A stretch of DNA of 64,000 nt from Noviherbaspirillum suwonense (lineage in GTDB: Bacteria; Pseudomonadota; Gammaproteobacteria; Burkholderiales; Burkholderiaceae_D), in assembly GCF_900182955.1 (NCBI RefSeq), contig NZ_FXUL01000008.1:1-64000 (forward strand). Reading direction: 5' to 3'. The position numbers and the translations under genes were made by a program. The notes beneath the pieces are model-generated. The model was given only the letters and a program-made list of their open reading frames with translations. It did not search any database and was not told the DNA's origin. Shown in pieces: positions 45,743 to 53,775 of this stretch (position 1 is its first letter; every line of letters starts with the position of its first letter).

Positions 45743-46210
45743 TTATGACAATCGGGTGCCTTGGCGATTTGCATAAAGGTCCCTGACGATCGCGTGAGAC
45801 GGCCGGAGTCTGTCGACAAGCACATCGACGATTTGATTTTCAGCCAGCGACAGGACCGCCGAATTCTTATGCACGTAACTCCAGGCATCCCATCGGCGGC
45901 CATTGAATTCGTAAGCGTATTCCAGCCTTCCCCGGTCCTTCACGATCCATATCCCGGTGATGATCCCCTTCGTCGCCTGACCCTGCTGGAAAAAATAGCG
46001 TATCCGGTCGATTCGCCAAAGCAGAATGCCGGCCAGCAGGGTCATCGCGGCAATGGGTACGAACAGTGGAAGCGGCTCATAGGGTCGCGAGCCCCTGAAT
46101 GCATAAACGTAGGGCACGCCCAAAGATGCGATCAGGGACAGCGGAATGCCCCAAGCGGCCGCCAGCGCCGGCCAGTCCGTCCAGATGATTTGACGAACGG
46201 ATGGTTTCAT
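45743..46210 (-). CDS. DUF3592-like membrane protein
   Basis: The 155-residue protein has two membrane helices (about 16-36 and 46-65), then a soluble domain with GIITGIWIVKDRGRLEYAYEFNGRRW and a final DVLVDRLRPSHAIV. This resembles DUF3592 proteins (xGxIxxVxxxxxxxxxYxYxVxGxxY). Function unknown. It is in the same direction as the previous gene but separated from it by 211 bases. Confidence 0.65.
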   Translation of the reverse strand: MKPSVRQIIWTDWPALAAAWGIPLSLIASLGVPYVYAFRGSRPYEPLPLFVPIAAMTLLAGILLWRIDRIRYFFQQGQATKGIITGIWIVKDRGRLEYAYEFNGRRWDAWSYVHKNSAVLSLAENQIVDVLVDRLRPSHAIVRDLYANRQGTRLS

Positions 46211-46669
46211 ACCGAAGTTTGAACTGGCTGCGTATTCAACATACCCCTCTTACATGAAGACAGACATGGCAGCATGCTCCCATTGGAATGTTCGAAAAGC
46301 AATACTCGATTTATGCGATCACGGTACGGGGATATAACGACCAAGATGAAGTCAGCCTCGGTTTTGTGTCCCAGTGCCATCACCCCTATCTATGCACATC
46401 CATAAATAATTAATTCCGCAATGGGAACAGGCACCCCAGACGGCTGCATTTTCCATTTGCATAAATCGTTCATTTTCGCCGTTTCATGTGATGCCGCACC
46501 CTTTCACTCATGGTCGGAATCGTCAAGCATTCCAATGCAGGCACACGGAGGAACTGGGGGGCTAGATGCCGGACCATTCAGCCGTCATCAACTTGGCTTG
46601 ATCGTAATTATGAGGCGACTGCCGGAATTCAATAATAATCAGGACGATAATTCGACGGCTGGTGAACCT
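46211..46669. other. Intergenic region of about 460 bases, A+T-richer than average
   Basis: I see no supported gene or clear promoter here. An open frame continuous with the next gene begins at 46421, but its first 80 residues look non-coding. ATGs at 46610 and 46670 are the realistic starts for the downstream membrane protein. Confidence 0.4.
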
Positions 46670-47383
46670 ATGAAAACTCGATTTAATGCATTCTACGATC
46701 GAAATGCATCGCTTCTTCTTTTGACGCTTTTACTGGCTGACTTGACGTTCCTGGCGATTTACCTTTTTCATGGCCTGACGCCTTACTTTGCGAATCCATT
46801 ATTTAATCTTGAAGCGGATAACGGCTATGCCGAGAGGTACCAGTACCTGAAATATGTCGGCATCATGGTTCTGCTTTCTTGCCTCTGCGTTAAAAGGAAG
46901 CGCTTGTCATTTCTGCCGTGGATACTGCTGTTTGCTTATTTTCTGGCAGACGACGCCTGGCAGCTGCACGAAGAACTGGGCGCCTGGATTGCCGAGAGGA
47001 TTCCCTACCAGCCGCCTTTCCGGCTGCGTACGCAAGATCTGGGCGAATTGCTCGTTTCGGCGATGGCTGGCCTGATCCTGCTTCCGTCGTTCCTGGCGAC
47101 GTACTACTTCGGTCCGCCTTCAGTCCGGAAGATTTTCCATGACTTGTTATTGTTCCTGGCCTTGCTCCTGGCATTTGCCGTCGGCGTGGACATGGTTCAC
47201 GCAACGTTCATTGGCAGTCCCAGGATCGAGCTGGTTCTGGGGGTAATCGAAGACGGCGGCGAATTGATCGCGATAAGCCTGTTCGGATGGTACGTCTTCC
47301 TGTTGACAAGGCTTTCTTCCGGCAGGGAGGCCTATCTGCTGCCCGTGTTCCTGACGCCGATGAAGGTTGTTCAGACCGGATAA
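46670..47383 (+). CDS. Hypothetical polytopic membrane protein
   Basis: The protein of about 237 residues has six hydrophobic segments (for example LLLLTLLLADLTFLAIYLF and FHDLLLFLALLLAFAVGVD). A loop DDAWQLHEELGAWIAERIPY and a later IGSPRIELVLGVIEDGGELI carry conserved-looking acidic and histidine residues within or next to helices (H of WQLHEE; DMVHATF; EDGGE). Membrane-embedded His/Asp/Glu could bind a metal. I do not recognise a family. The start at 46670 is preceded by GGTGA. Confidence 0.6.
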   Translation: MKTRFNAFYDRNASLLLLTLLLADLTFLAIYLFHGLTPYFANPLFNLEADNGYAERYQYLKYVGIMVLLSCLCVKRKRLSFLPWILLFAYFLADDAWQLHEELGAWIAERIPYQPPFRLRTQDLGELLVSAMAGLILLPSFLATYYFGPPSVRKIFHDLLLFLALLLAFAVGVDMVHATFIGSPRIELVLGVIEDGGELIAISLFGWYVFLLTRLSSGREAYLLPVFLTPMKVVQTG

Positions 47384-47583
47384 GCAAGTGCGACGTGGTT
47401 CCCTGATGTTTTGACGAGTGGCCCGACTGCCGGGCTGCGTCGGCGAACAGGCCGCAACCGTTTCGCCGGCCGCAGGTCCCTCGTCTCATCCCTATTTCAT
47501 CAATAGTGCGTCAGTTTCTCGACTTAGCTACGGGCAACTTGTTGTACTGTTCCTCCGCTTTTAAAACTAACCTGAGGTTTCCC

Positions 47584-47931
47584 ATGAAAAAATTATCCGC
47601 ACTCATCGCAATGGCCCTGATTTCCGGCGTTGTTTACGCCCAAGCCCCCATGAAGGCCACGACCACCCCGGAAGGCACGACGGTCGAGCCGGCAACCAAG
47701 GGCGACATCAAGGCTGCGGCCAAGGTCGAAAAGGCGGAGATCAAGGCGAATGAAAAAATCGAGAAGGCTGCCGCCGACGCCGCGGTGACCAGCACGAAGG
47801 CCGATGCGAAAGCCGCCAAGACCAAGGCCGGCGCGCAAGCGAAAGCCGAGAAGAAGATCCTGGCTGCGAAGAAAGACGTGGCGGATGCGCAGGTCGAAGC
47901 CAGCGAAAAAGTGACGCGCGAGAAGAAGTAA
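47584..47931 (+). CDS. Small secreted Ala/Lys-rich protein
   Basis: The 115-residue protein has a signal peptide (1-19, MKKLSALIAMALISGVVYA) and then a low-complexity region rich in Ala, Lys and Glu, with a heptad-like spacing that suggests one long charged helix. GAGG precedes the ATG. Similar proteins are common in Oxalobacteraceae with no known function. It is like the protein at 61171-61440 in its design. Confidence 0.7.
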   Translation: MKKLSALIAMALISGVVYAQAPMKATTTPEGTTVEPATKGDIKAAAKVEKAEIKANEKIEKAAADAAVTSTKADAKAAKTKAGAQAKAEKKILAAKKDVADAQVEASEKVTREKK

Positions 47932-47973
47932 GTTCTACCGGCTTCATTGCCGGCGCACCCCTGGCGCCGGTCG

Positions 47974-48165
47974 TCAGGCGGTGGTATTGACGCTGTTTCC
48001 CAGGTGCGATGGCAGCCCGGGAGCAGCTGGCACGCTGGCAATCAGCGCGGCCGCGCTGGACGATGCCAGGTCCAGCGTTTTCTTCAGCATGGTCGTCCCG
48101 ATCTCCTGGCTTTGCCGGGTCTCGGATAACGTGGTCGACAGCTTCGCGATGCTCGTGACATCCAT
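47974..48165 (-). CDS. YjfB family protein (putative motility protein)
   Basis: The 63-residue protein matches the YjfB family along its length: MDVTSIAKLSTTLSETR at the start, GTTMLKKTLDLASSSAAALI in the middle and HLGNSVNTTA at the end. AAGGAG lies seven bases upstream of the ATG at 48165. The family is common in motile proteobacteria and Bacillus but its role is not established. No flagellar genes are nearby. Confidence 0.82.
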   Translation of the reverse strand: MDVTSIAKLSTTLSETRQSQEIGTTMLKKTLDLASSSAAALIASVPAAPGLPSHLGNSVNTTA

Positions 48166-48268
48166 GACATTGCTCCTTGCGTTTGATGATCGACGGCTGG
48201 ATTGGCCGCCGTCCATCGTTAACGATTGAATTCCGCAAGTCTTTAATCTGCCGATCGCGGCGCGCCGT

Positions 48269-48694
48269 TCAGGCGAACAGGAACCACAACACGGTTATTG
48301 CCATCAGCGCCGCATAGGGAAAGGCGATGGTCGGCCGCAGCATGTTCCGGCCATACTCGGCCAGCAGGCCGCCAAGGCCGGGACGCGTCGCCAGCCACTC
48401 GGAGTGCAACTGGTAGGGCGCGGCCTGCACGGGCGTGCCCGATGCCAGCGCCTGCTCAATCCGCACGATGCGCTGGCCCAGCCGCGACTGGCTGGTCCGC
48501 ACCATTGCTTCCTGCACCCACAGGACCAGCATCAGCAGCATCGCGATGATCACGTCCAGCGACAGCGCCAGGCAGGCGACAAACAGCACGACGCCGGTCA
48601 GCTTGATCAGCAGGCCGGCGTTTTCGTAGCGCTCATGATTGTTCTGCAGGATGGCCCATTCGTGGCCGAGGGCGTTGGTGTCGGGGAGTGCCAA
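48269..48694 (-). CDS. Hypothetical membrane protein
   Basis: The 141-residue protein starts at a TTG with AAAGGA about six bases upstream. It has two closely spaced helices (about 27-64, TGVVLFVACLALSLDVIIAM and LLMLVLWVQEAM) and one at the C-terminus (TIAFPYAALMAITVLWFLFA). A soluble helix (RLGQRIVRIEQALASG) lies between. No family recognised. Confidence 0.6.
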   Translation of the reverse strand: MALPDTNALGHEWAILQNNHERYENAGLLIKLTGVVLFVACLALSLDVIIAMLLMLVLWVQEAMVRTSQSRLGQRIVRIEQALASGTPVQAAPYQLHSEWLATRPGLGGLLAEYGRNMLRPTIAFPYAALMAITVLWFLFA

Positions 48695-48893
48695 TTTTTT
48701 CCTTTTTGTGGTTGACCTTGGTGCCGCGTCGTCCGTGGCCGGCGCTGCGCATTGTACCGAAGCGGATCGGGCGCGCGGCCGGCGTTGCAAATTGGCCTTA
48801 TTCCAACACTCGTTGACGACAAGTGCGAAAGCATTTCCAAAAATCAAGACCAAACGTCATAATACGCATACCCGTCCTGTTCACAATTGCCCC

Positions 48894-49049
48894 ATGAAAC
48901 GTATCATTCTCACTTCACTGCTGGCCGTTGTCAGTTGCGTAGCGCTCAGCATCGTCGTCGCGATGCTCGCTGCTCCCTCGAATCTGCAGAATGATGACTT
49001 CAAGGTGTCGTCGCCGCCGGACCTTCCCGGCGCCCGAATGGCCGGCTAA
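48894..49049 (+). CDS. Possible small single-span membrane protein
   Basis: A 51-residue frame starts MKRIILTSLLAVVSCVALSI and continues with a polar tail ending PPDLPGARMAG. The basic start and 20-residue hydrophobic helix look like a real leader or small membrane protein. There is no strong ribosome binding site. It is divergent from the membrane protein at 48269-48694. Confidence 0.4.
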   Translation: MKRIILTSLLAVVSCVALSIVVAMLAAPSNLQNDDFKVSSPPDLPGARMAG

Positions 49050-49361
49050 AGCCACCCGGGCCCACCGACTGACGCCTGTCCGGCGGTCGGCGCATCCAGC
49101 AGGCTTCGGCCGGCGTTCGACGTTCCTTTTCCAGCAGACTGCGCTGCTAGCGCGCCGCTGAGGCGTCCGTGCGTGAACGGGCATTGCCGCAGCCGGATGC
49201 CTGCCGCGTCGGACAGCGCATCGTTCATTGCTGACGCGGCTCAAGCGCTACACCCTGCCGCCGCCGCGGTCGACTTTCATTTCGGCCGCCGCGGCGACAC
49301 GGGCTTCTTCATACGCGTGCTGGCAGCAGGCGATGCCAGCACGTCCGGCGATGCCGGCGAC

Positions 49362-49544
49362 TTAGCTTGCCGCAGCCGCGGCCAGCAGTTCGCCGGCGTT
49401 GGCGCTCTCGGCGAAGCGCATCGCCGCCGACCAGGCCTGCTCGGCCTTGTCCCGGCCGATGATGGGTTCGCCCTGGTCGTTGAACTTGGCTTTCAGCTGC
49501 TCGTCGCTCGTGGAGAAGCTCTCCGGCGAGGCGCTGGAAACCAT
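49362..49544 (-). CDS. Possible small protein or gene remnant
   Basis: A 60-residue frame ends GRDKAEQAWSAAMRFAESAN followed by AGELLAAAAAS. Composition looks coding, but there is no recognisable family and the start overlaps a decayed receptor fragment on the other strand. It may be the C-terminal remnant of a larger gene whose front was lost. A 10-base perfect stem (49316-49343) lies just beyond its stop. Confidence 0.35.
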   Translation of the reverse strand: MVSSASPESFSTSDEQLKAKFNDQGEPIIGRDKAEQAWSAAMRFAESANAGELLAAAAAS

Positions 49545-49638
49545 GCCGATGACGCCGGAGGAATTCGGCGCCTATATCAGGAACGACATCGCCAAGTGGT
49601 CGCAGCTGGCGAAGACACGCATACTAGAAATCGATAAC
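49526..49638 (+). pseudogene. C-terminal remnant of a Bug/TctC-type receptor gene
   Basis: The stretch reads MTPEEFGAYIRNDIAKWSQL and then AKTRILEIDN. This is the typical C-terminal end of tripartite tricarboxylate receptors, in which xxPEEFxxYxxxDIAKWxxx is highly conserved. No other part of the roughly 320-residue gene is present and the frame runs on without the original stop. Together with the neighbouring small frame, it shows a deletion or rearrangement between the membrane-protein genes and PhoX. Confidence 0.65.
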
Positions 49639-49843
49639 CCCCCTTCAGGAATCAACCTATCGCACGCAATACCACCGTGCGGCCCGGCGCGTCGTCGCCG
49701 CAAATCGGTGATCGGTGATCGCTACTTGTGTCTTCCTGTCATCAAGCTGAAATACCGCTCCATTACCATCCGTTTCCGATAACCGCACGGCATCGTCCTG
49801 CTGCCGGCGGCCTACCGCTTACCTCAACCGTGGAGCCCAACGA

Positions 49844-51826
49844 ATGACTCAGCCTGAAATGTCCCGCCGCCGCCTGTTGCAAATGCTTGCCGGCGCGCCC
49901 CTGCTGCCCCTGACCTCGCTTGCCGGCGCCAGCGCGCTGCTCTCCGGATGCGGCGGCGGCGACGGCGATAACGGCAATGGCGCTGCGCTGGCCGGCAGCG
50001 GCGCGGTCGCGCTGTCCGGCGTCACCTTCAGTTCGATGCCGGCGCCGACCCTGGCGACACCCGCGGCGATGGCGACGACCACCGCCGCGTCGGTAATGAC
50101 GGCCACCTTCAGCGACGCCAGCAAGCTGGACTTCAAGCTGGCCTACCAGCCCTTCTTCATCACCGGCGACCTGGTCGCCGACGGCAAGGGCGGCAAGGTC
50201 GTCGCCGGCGGCTACTACAACATCGCCAATCAGCCCATCATCGACAACACGGCGCCGACCAGGCCGCGCCAGTTCTTTTCCGATTCGCCCGACGGCACCT
50301 CGCTGCTGACGGTGCCCAATGCCAAGGTCGACGGCGTCAAGGGCAATGCGATGTTCGCCGTGGTGCAGTTCGAGTACACGACGCTGGCGCAGGATGGCAA
50401 GACCGGCATGTACGGCCGCCTGCCGTCGCCGATCGCCGTGCTGACGCTGGACCAGGACCCGGCCACCGGCAAGCTGTCGCTGGTCAAGTACCATAACGTC
50501 GACACCTCGCCGGCCAATGGCCTGTGGATCACCTGCGGCGCCAGCCTGTCGCCGTGGGGCACGCACCTGTCGAGCGAGGAATACGAGCCGAACGCGTTCA
50601 CCGCCGCCGGCGACGCGCAGTTCAAGGCATTCAGCCAGAACCTGTACGGCAGTGAGACCGCCGCGAATCCGTACAACTACGGCCACCTCCCGGAAGTCAC
50701 CGTCAACCCGGACGGCACCGCATCCATCAAGAAACACTATTGCCTTGGCCGCATCTCGCATGAACTGGTGCAGGTGATGCCGGACAGGCGCACCGTGCTG
50801 ATGGGCGACGATGCGACCAACAGCGGCTACTTCGTGTTCGTCGCCGACCGCGAGGCCGACCTGTCCGCCGGCACGCTGTATGTCGCGAGAGTGGGCGCCG
50901 GCTTCACGCTGGACCCGGCGGCCGCGGCCGCCCCGCTGAGCTGGATCAAGCTCGGCTCGGCGACCAGCGCCGAGATCAGCCGGCTGGCGGCGACGCTGAA
51001 GCCGACCGACATCATGAGCGTGAAGACCACCGACCCGCTCGACGCGAGCTACACCCGCGTCGCCGCCAACGGCAAGATCGAATGGATCAGGCTGGTGCCG
51101 GGCATGGAGAAGGCCGCCGCATTCCTGGAGACCCACCGCTATGCGAGCCTGATTGGCGCGTCGATGGGCTTCACCAAGATGGAAGGCACGACGGTCAACG
51201 CGAAGGACAAGATCGCCTATTCGGCGCTGCAGAACTGCCAGGGCTCGATGGTGGCCGGCAATGCGCTGAATGTGCCCGGCAATGGCGTGTCGATACCGAA
51301 GGCGCTGGACGCCGGCGCCGTGATGGCCCTGAACCTGAAGGGCGGGTTGCGGGACACGACCGGCGCGGCGATCAACAGCGATTGGATGCCGGCGGACACG
51401 AAGGCGCTGATCACCGGCGAGGACATCGCCGCCGACAGCCTCGGCAATACCGCCAACCCGAACCGGATCGCCAACCCCGACAACCTGAAGTTCTCTGAAA
51501 AGATGCGCACGCTGTTCATCGGCGAGGATAGCGGCCAGCATGTCAACAACTTCCTGTGGGCGTACAACGTGGACACCAAGGCGCTGTCGCGCATCATGTC
51601 CCTGCCCGCCGGCGCCGAGTCGACCGGCCTGCATGCGGTCGACGAGATCAATGGCTGGACCTACATCATGAGCAATTTCCAGCATGCCGGCGACTGGGGC
51701 AGCATCCACGGCGTCGTGAAGTCCACGCTCGATCCGCTGGTGAAGGCGAACTACAGGGACAACTTCGGCGCAGCGGTCGGCTACCTGACCGCCGACCTGA
51801 TGCAGACGAGGCTCAGCAAGGCCTGA
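49844..51826 (+). CDS. phoX: PhoX family alkaline phosphatase (DUF839)
   Basis: The 660-residue protein has a twin-arginine signal (SRRRLLQMLAG, 7-17) followed by a lipobox-like LLSGCGGG, so it is probably exported folded by Tat and lipid-anchored. PhoX features include FFSDSPDGTSLLTV, NGLWITCGASLSPWGTHLSSEEYEP, KHYCLGRISHELVQVMPD, VLMGDDATNSGYFVFVAD, SEKMRTLFIGEDSGQHVNN. PhoX enzymes bind calcium and iron and release phosphate from organic esters. The gene is single with a terminator behind it. A phosphate-regulated promoter was looked for but no clear PHO box was seen. Confidence 0.88.
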   Translation: MTQPEMSRRRLLQMLAGAPLLPLTSLAGASALLSGCGGGDGDNGNGAALAGSGAVALSGVTFSSMPAPTLATPAAMATTTAASVMTATFSDASKLDFKLAYQPFFITGDLVADGKGGKVVAGGYYNIANQPIIDNTAPTRPRQFFSDSPDGTSLLTVPNAKVDGVKGNAMFAVVQFEYTTLAQDGKTGMYGRLPSPIAVLTLDQDPATGKLSLVKYHNVDTSPANGLWITCGASLSPWGTHLSSEEYEPNAFTAAGDAQFKAFSQNLYGSETAANPYNYGHLPEVTVNPDGTASIKKHYCLGRISHELVQVMPDRRTVLMGDDATNSGYFVFVADREADLSAGTLYVARVGAGFTLDPAAAAAPLSWIKLGSATSAEISRLAATLKPTDIMSVKTTDPLDASYTRVAANGKIEWIRLVPGMEKAAAFLETHRYASLIGASMGFTKMEGTTVNAKDKIAYSALQNCQGSMVAGNALNVPGNGVSIPKALDAGAVMALNLKGGLRDTTGAAINSDWMPADTKALITGEDIAADSLGNTANPNRIANPDNLKFSEKMRTLFIGEDSGQHVNNFLWAYNVDTKALSRIMSLPAGAESTGLHAVDEINGWTYIMSNFQHAGDWGSIHGVVKSTLDPLVKANYRDNFGAAVGYLTADLMQTRLSKA

Positions 51827-51845
51827 TCCCGGCCGGGCCCGCATG

Positions 51846-51884
51846 CCCGCCAGGTGGCTGCGGCCATCTCGGCGGGTTTTTTTT
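51846..51884 (+). terminator. Rho-independent terminator of phoX
   Basis: CCCGCC and GGCGGG pair around an inner AGGTGG/CCATCT stem, followed by eight T residues (51877-51884). It starts 20 bases after the stop. Confidence 0.88.
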
Positions 51885-51929
51885 ATCGGTGTTGGGGCGG
51901 CGGGGCGTCGGGTCCGGGCGCTGCCTGCT

Positions 51930-53066
51930 TCAGCGCGGCTGCGGCCCGGCGGGCGTCCGGCCGTAACAGCTCGCCGTGTCGCTTGCATAGGCCGCCAGCC
52001 CGTCCTTCGCCAGGCGCGCCAGGTAGCAGCCATAGTTGTCCGCCCAGCGATAGGCCGTGTCGTCCGACAGCAGCCCCGGTATGTTGGTCAGGTCGACTTC
52101 GGCGACCTGCAGGTCCGACACGCCGCTGGCCGTCATCAGGCCGTCGACCAGCAGCATGTCCGACAGCAGGTACGCGGCATAGGCGGGCGCGATGCCGAGG
52201 CGCGTCGCCGTGTCCGCCAGCGTCATGCCGGCCAGCTGCGCAATCGCGCTGCCGAGTTCGGCTTGCGACAGCCTGCCCTGCCCGGCCGGCTTGCCCAGCA
52301 GCCGCTCGACCGCGGGTGCGACGCCGTGCGTCACCGGCCGGCTGATTGCCGTCAGCGTCACCGGGCCGCCGAGGCTGGCGCGGACCGACGCCAGCCGTGT
52401 GGCCAGCAGGGCGCGGACGGCGGCCAGCTCGTTATTCGTCATCGGCGACAGGCCGCATGGCAGGCCGCCCGGCCGGCCCAGGGCCTGGCACACCTGCTGG
52501 TGCCAGAGCTTCTGTCCGATCGCGTCGCCGAAGGTGCTTCGTTCGCCGGCGATCTGCAGGCTGCCGCCGCCGATGTCCAGCACATGGCTGGTCGCAAGCC
52601 GGTTGCCCAGCAGCCGGCGCGCGCCCCGGTAGCCGTAGGCGCCTTCGACATTCTGCGGCACCACGATGACGGCGACGCCGGTCGCCGCGCGGATCGCCGT
52701 GAGCGCGGGCATCAACTTGCCCACATCCTGCTGCAGCGCCAGCCGCCAGGCCGAGAACCCGCCGCCGGCACGCGCGCAGCGTGTGTCGAACAGCCGCTTG
52801 CGGAACGGCTCGTCGAGCGCGGCGATGGTTGGCGCGATGCTGGTCTCGAGGCTGCCGTGTTCGCGCAGCGCGGCGAGGTAATCGATGCCGGCCCGCGTCG
52901 TCATCGCGCTGTTGGAGGCGCCGGCGCGGATGCCGGACGAGCCGATGTCGTAGGCGACCCGGCACGGCGCTTCCGCGTGCGCCAGGCCGGCGGCCAGTGC
53001 GCAGGCAATCAGCGGAAGCAGCGAAGGCAGCGGCCGCAGCCGGCGGGCTGGCTTGAAGTCAGGCAT
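51930..53066 (-). CDS. Exported Ppx/GppA-like phosphatase-fold protein
   Basis: The 378-residue protein has a signal peptide (about 1-31, SLLPLIACALAAGLAHAEA) and the actin-like ASKHA pattern of exopolyphosphatase/guanosine pentaphosphatase: VAYDIGSSGIRAGA for the first phosphate loop, VVPQNVEGAYGYRGA in place of the usual Ppx catalytic ISGxEEA, and VLDIGGGSLQIAGE for the second phosphate loop. Cytoplasmic Ppx/GppA has no signal peptide, so this is a periplasmic relative. It ends close to phoX (convergent), which suggests a role in periplasmic phosphate scavenging, for example on polyphosphate. Activity is not proven. Confidence 0.72.
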   Translation of the reverse strand: MPDFKPARRLRPLPSLLPLIACALAAGLAHAEAPCRVAYDIGSSGIRAGASNSAMTTRAGIDYLAALREHGSLETSIAPTIAALDEPFRKRLFDTRCARAGGGFSAWRLALQQDVGKLMPALTAIRAATGVAVIVVPQNVEGAYGYRGARRLLGNRLATSHVLDIGGGSLQIAGERSTFGDAIGQKLWHQQVCQALGRPGGLPCGLSPMTNNELAAVRALLATRLASVRASLGGPVTLTAISRPVTHGVAPAVERLLGKPAGQGRLSQAELGSAIAQLAGMTLADTATRLGIAPAYAAYLLSDMLLVDGLMTASGVSDLQVAEVDLTNIPGLLSDDTAYRWADNYGCYLARLAKDGLAAYASDTASCYGRTPAGPQPR

Positions 53067-53073
53067 GAAGCGC

Positions 53074-53649
53074 TTACAGATGCAGGTAGCCCATCAGGCC
53101 GAAGCCGGCGCCGATGGCGGTGGCGCCGTAGACGCCGGCCAGCATCCAGCGCTTGCGGGTCAGCAGCGTGATCGCGGAAAGCGCGATGGCGACCTGCATC
53201 AGCGTGGTTGCCAGCGCCCAGCGTTCATGCACGTGCATTTCGAGGTCGCTCTTCTGGTCCGCGGCCTTGGCCTTTTCCTCCAGCGCCTCGGCGGCCACCT
53301 TGATTTCTTCCTTTTCCTGCTTGTAGCGCTCGACCGCCTGCACGAAGTTTTTCTGCGAGTCGCCGCTAGTCAGGGTGACCGACAATTCGGCCAGGTTCTG
53401 CTTGTTGCTCTTGGCCTGGTAATAATTCCACTGGTTGGACGCCGACGTTTTCTGTATCGCCGCCTCGTTCTTGTAGAGCAGCGCGGCATTCTGGGAATGC
53501 CCGCCCATGTAGCCGAAGATGGCGCCGACCGTCGAGATGACGGCGGTCAGCACCGCGACGCGGGAGGTGAAGCTGTCGCCTCCGTGCTGCGCGACATGCT
53601 CGACTTCATGATCGTGTGGACCGTGTACGTGAAATGCGTGGCCGGACAT
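53074..53649 (-). CDS. DUF4337 membrane protein
   Basis: The 191-residue protein has a His-rich N-terminus (HAFHVHGPHDHEVEHVAQHG), a first helix (about 30-48), a central coiled segment with NQWNYYQAKSNKQN and AEALEEKAKAADQKSD, and two C-terminal helices. The NQWxYYQAKSxK segment is typical of DUF4337. The His-rich start could bind metal. It lies upstream of the Ppx/GppA-like gene in the same direction, seven bases apart, so the two form an operon. Confidence 0.85.
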   Translation of the reverse strand: MSGHAFHVHGPHDHEVEHVAQHGGDSFTSRVAVLTAVISTVGAIFGYMGGHSQNAALLYKNEAAIQKTSASNQWNYYQAKSNKQNLAELSVTLTSGDSQKNFVQAVERYKQEKEEIKVAAEALEEKAKAADQKSDLEMHVHERWALATTLMQVAIALSAITLLTRKRWMLAGVYGATAIGAGFGLMGYLHL

Positions 53650-53775
53650 AGGGTCTTGCTCCTGTGGATGCTGGGTGGCTGGCGTCGGTGAAACGCAGGG
53701 ATTCTAACGTACGCGTAGCAAAGTCCGCACAATCTTCCCGCGTCACCGCGCCAGCCGCCGCAGAGCCTCCCGGCG

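Noticed and set aside
49173-49637. 154-codon plus-strand frame
   Set aside because: It is out of frame with the recognisable receptor remnant and has a composition of noise.
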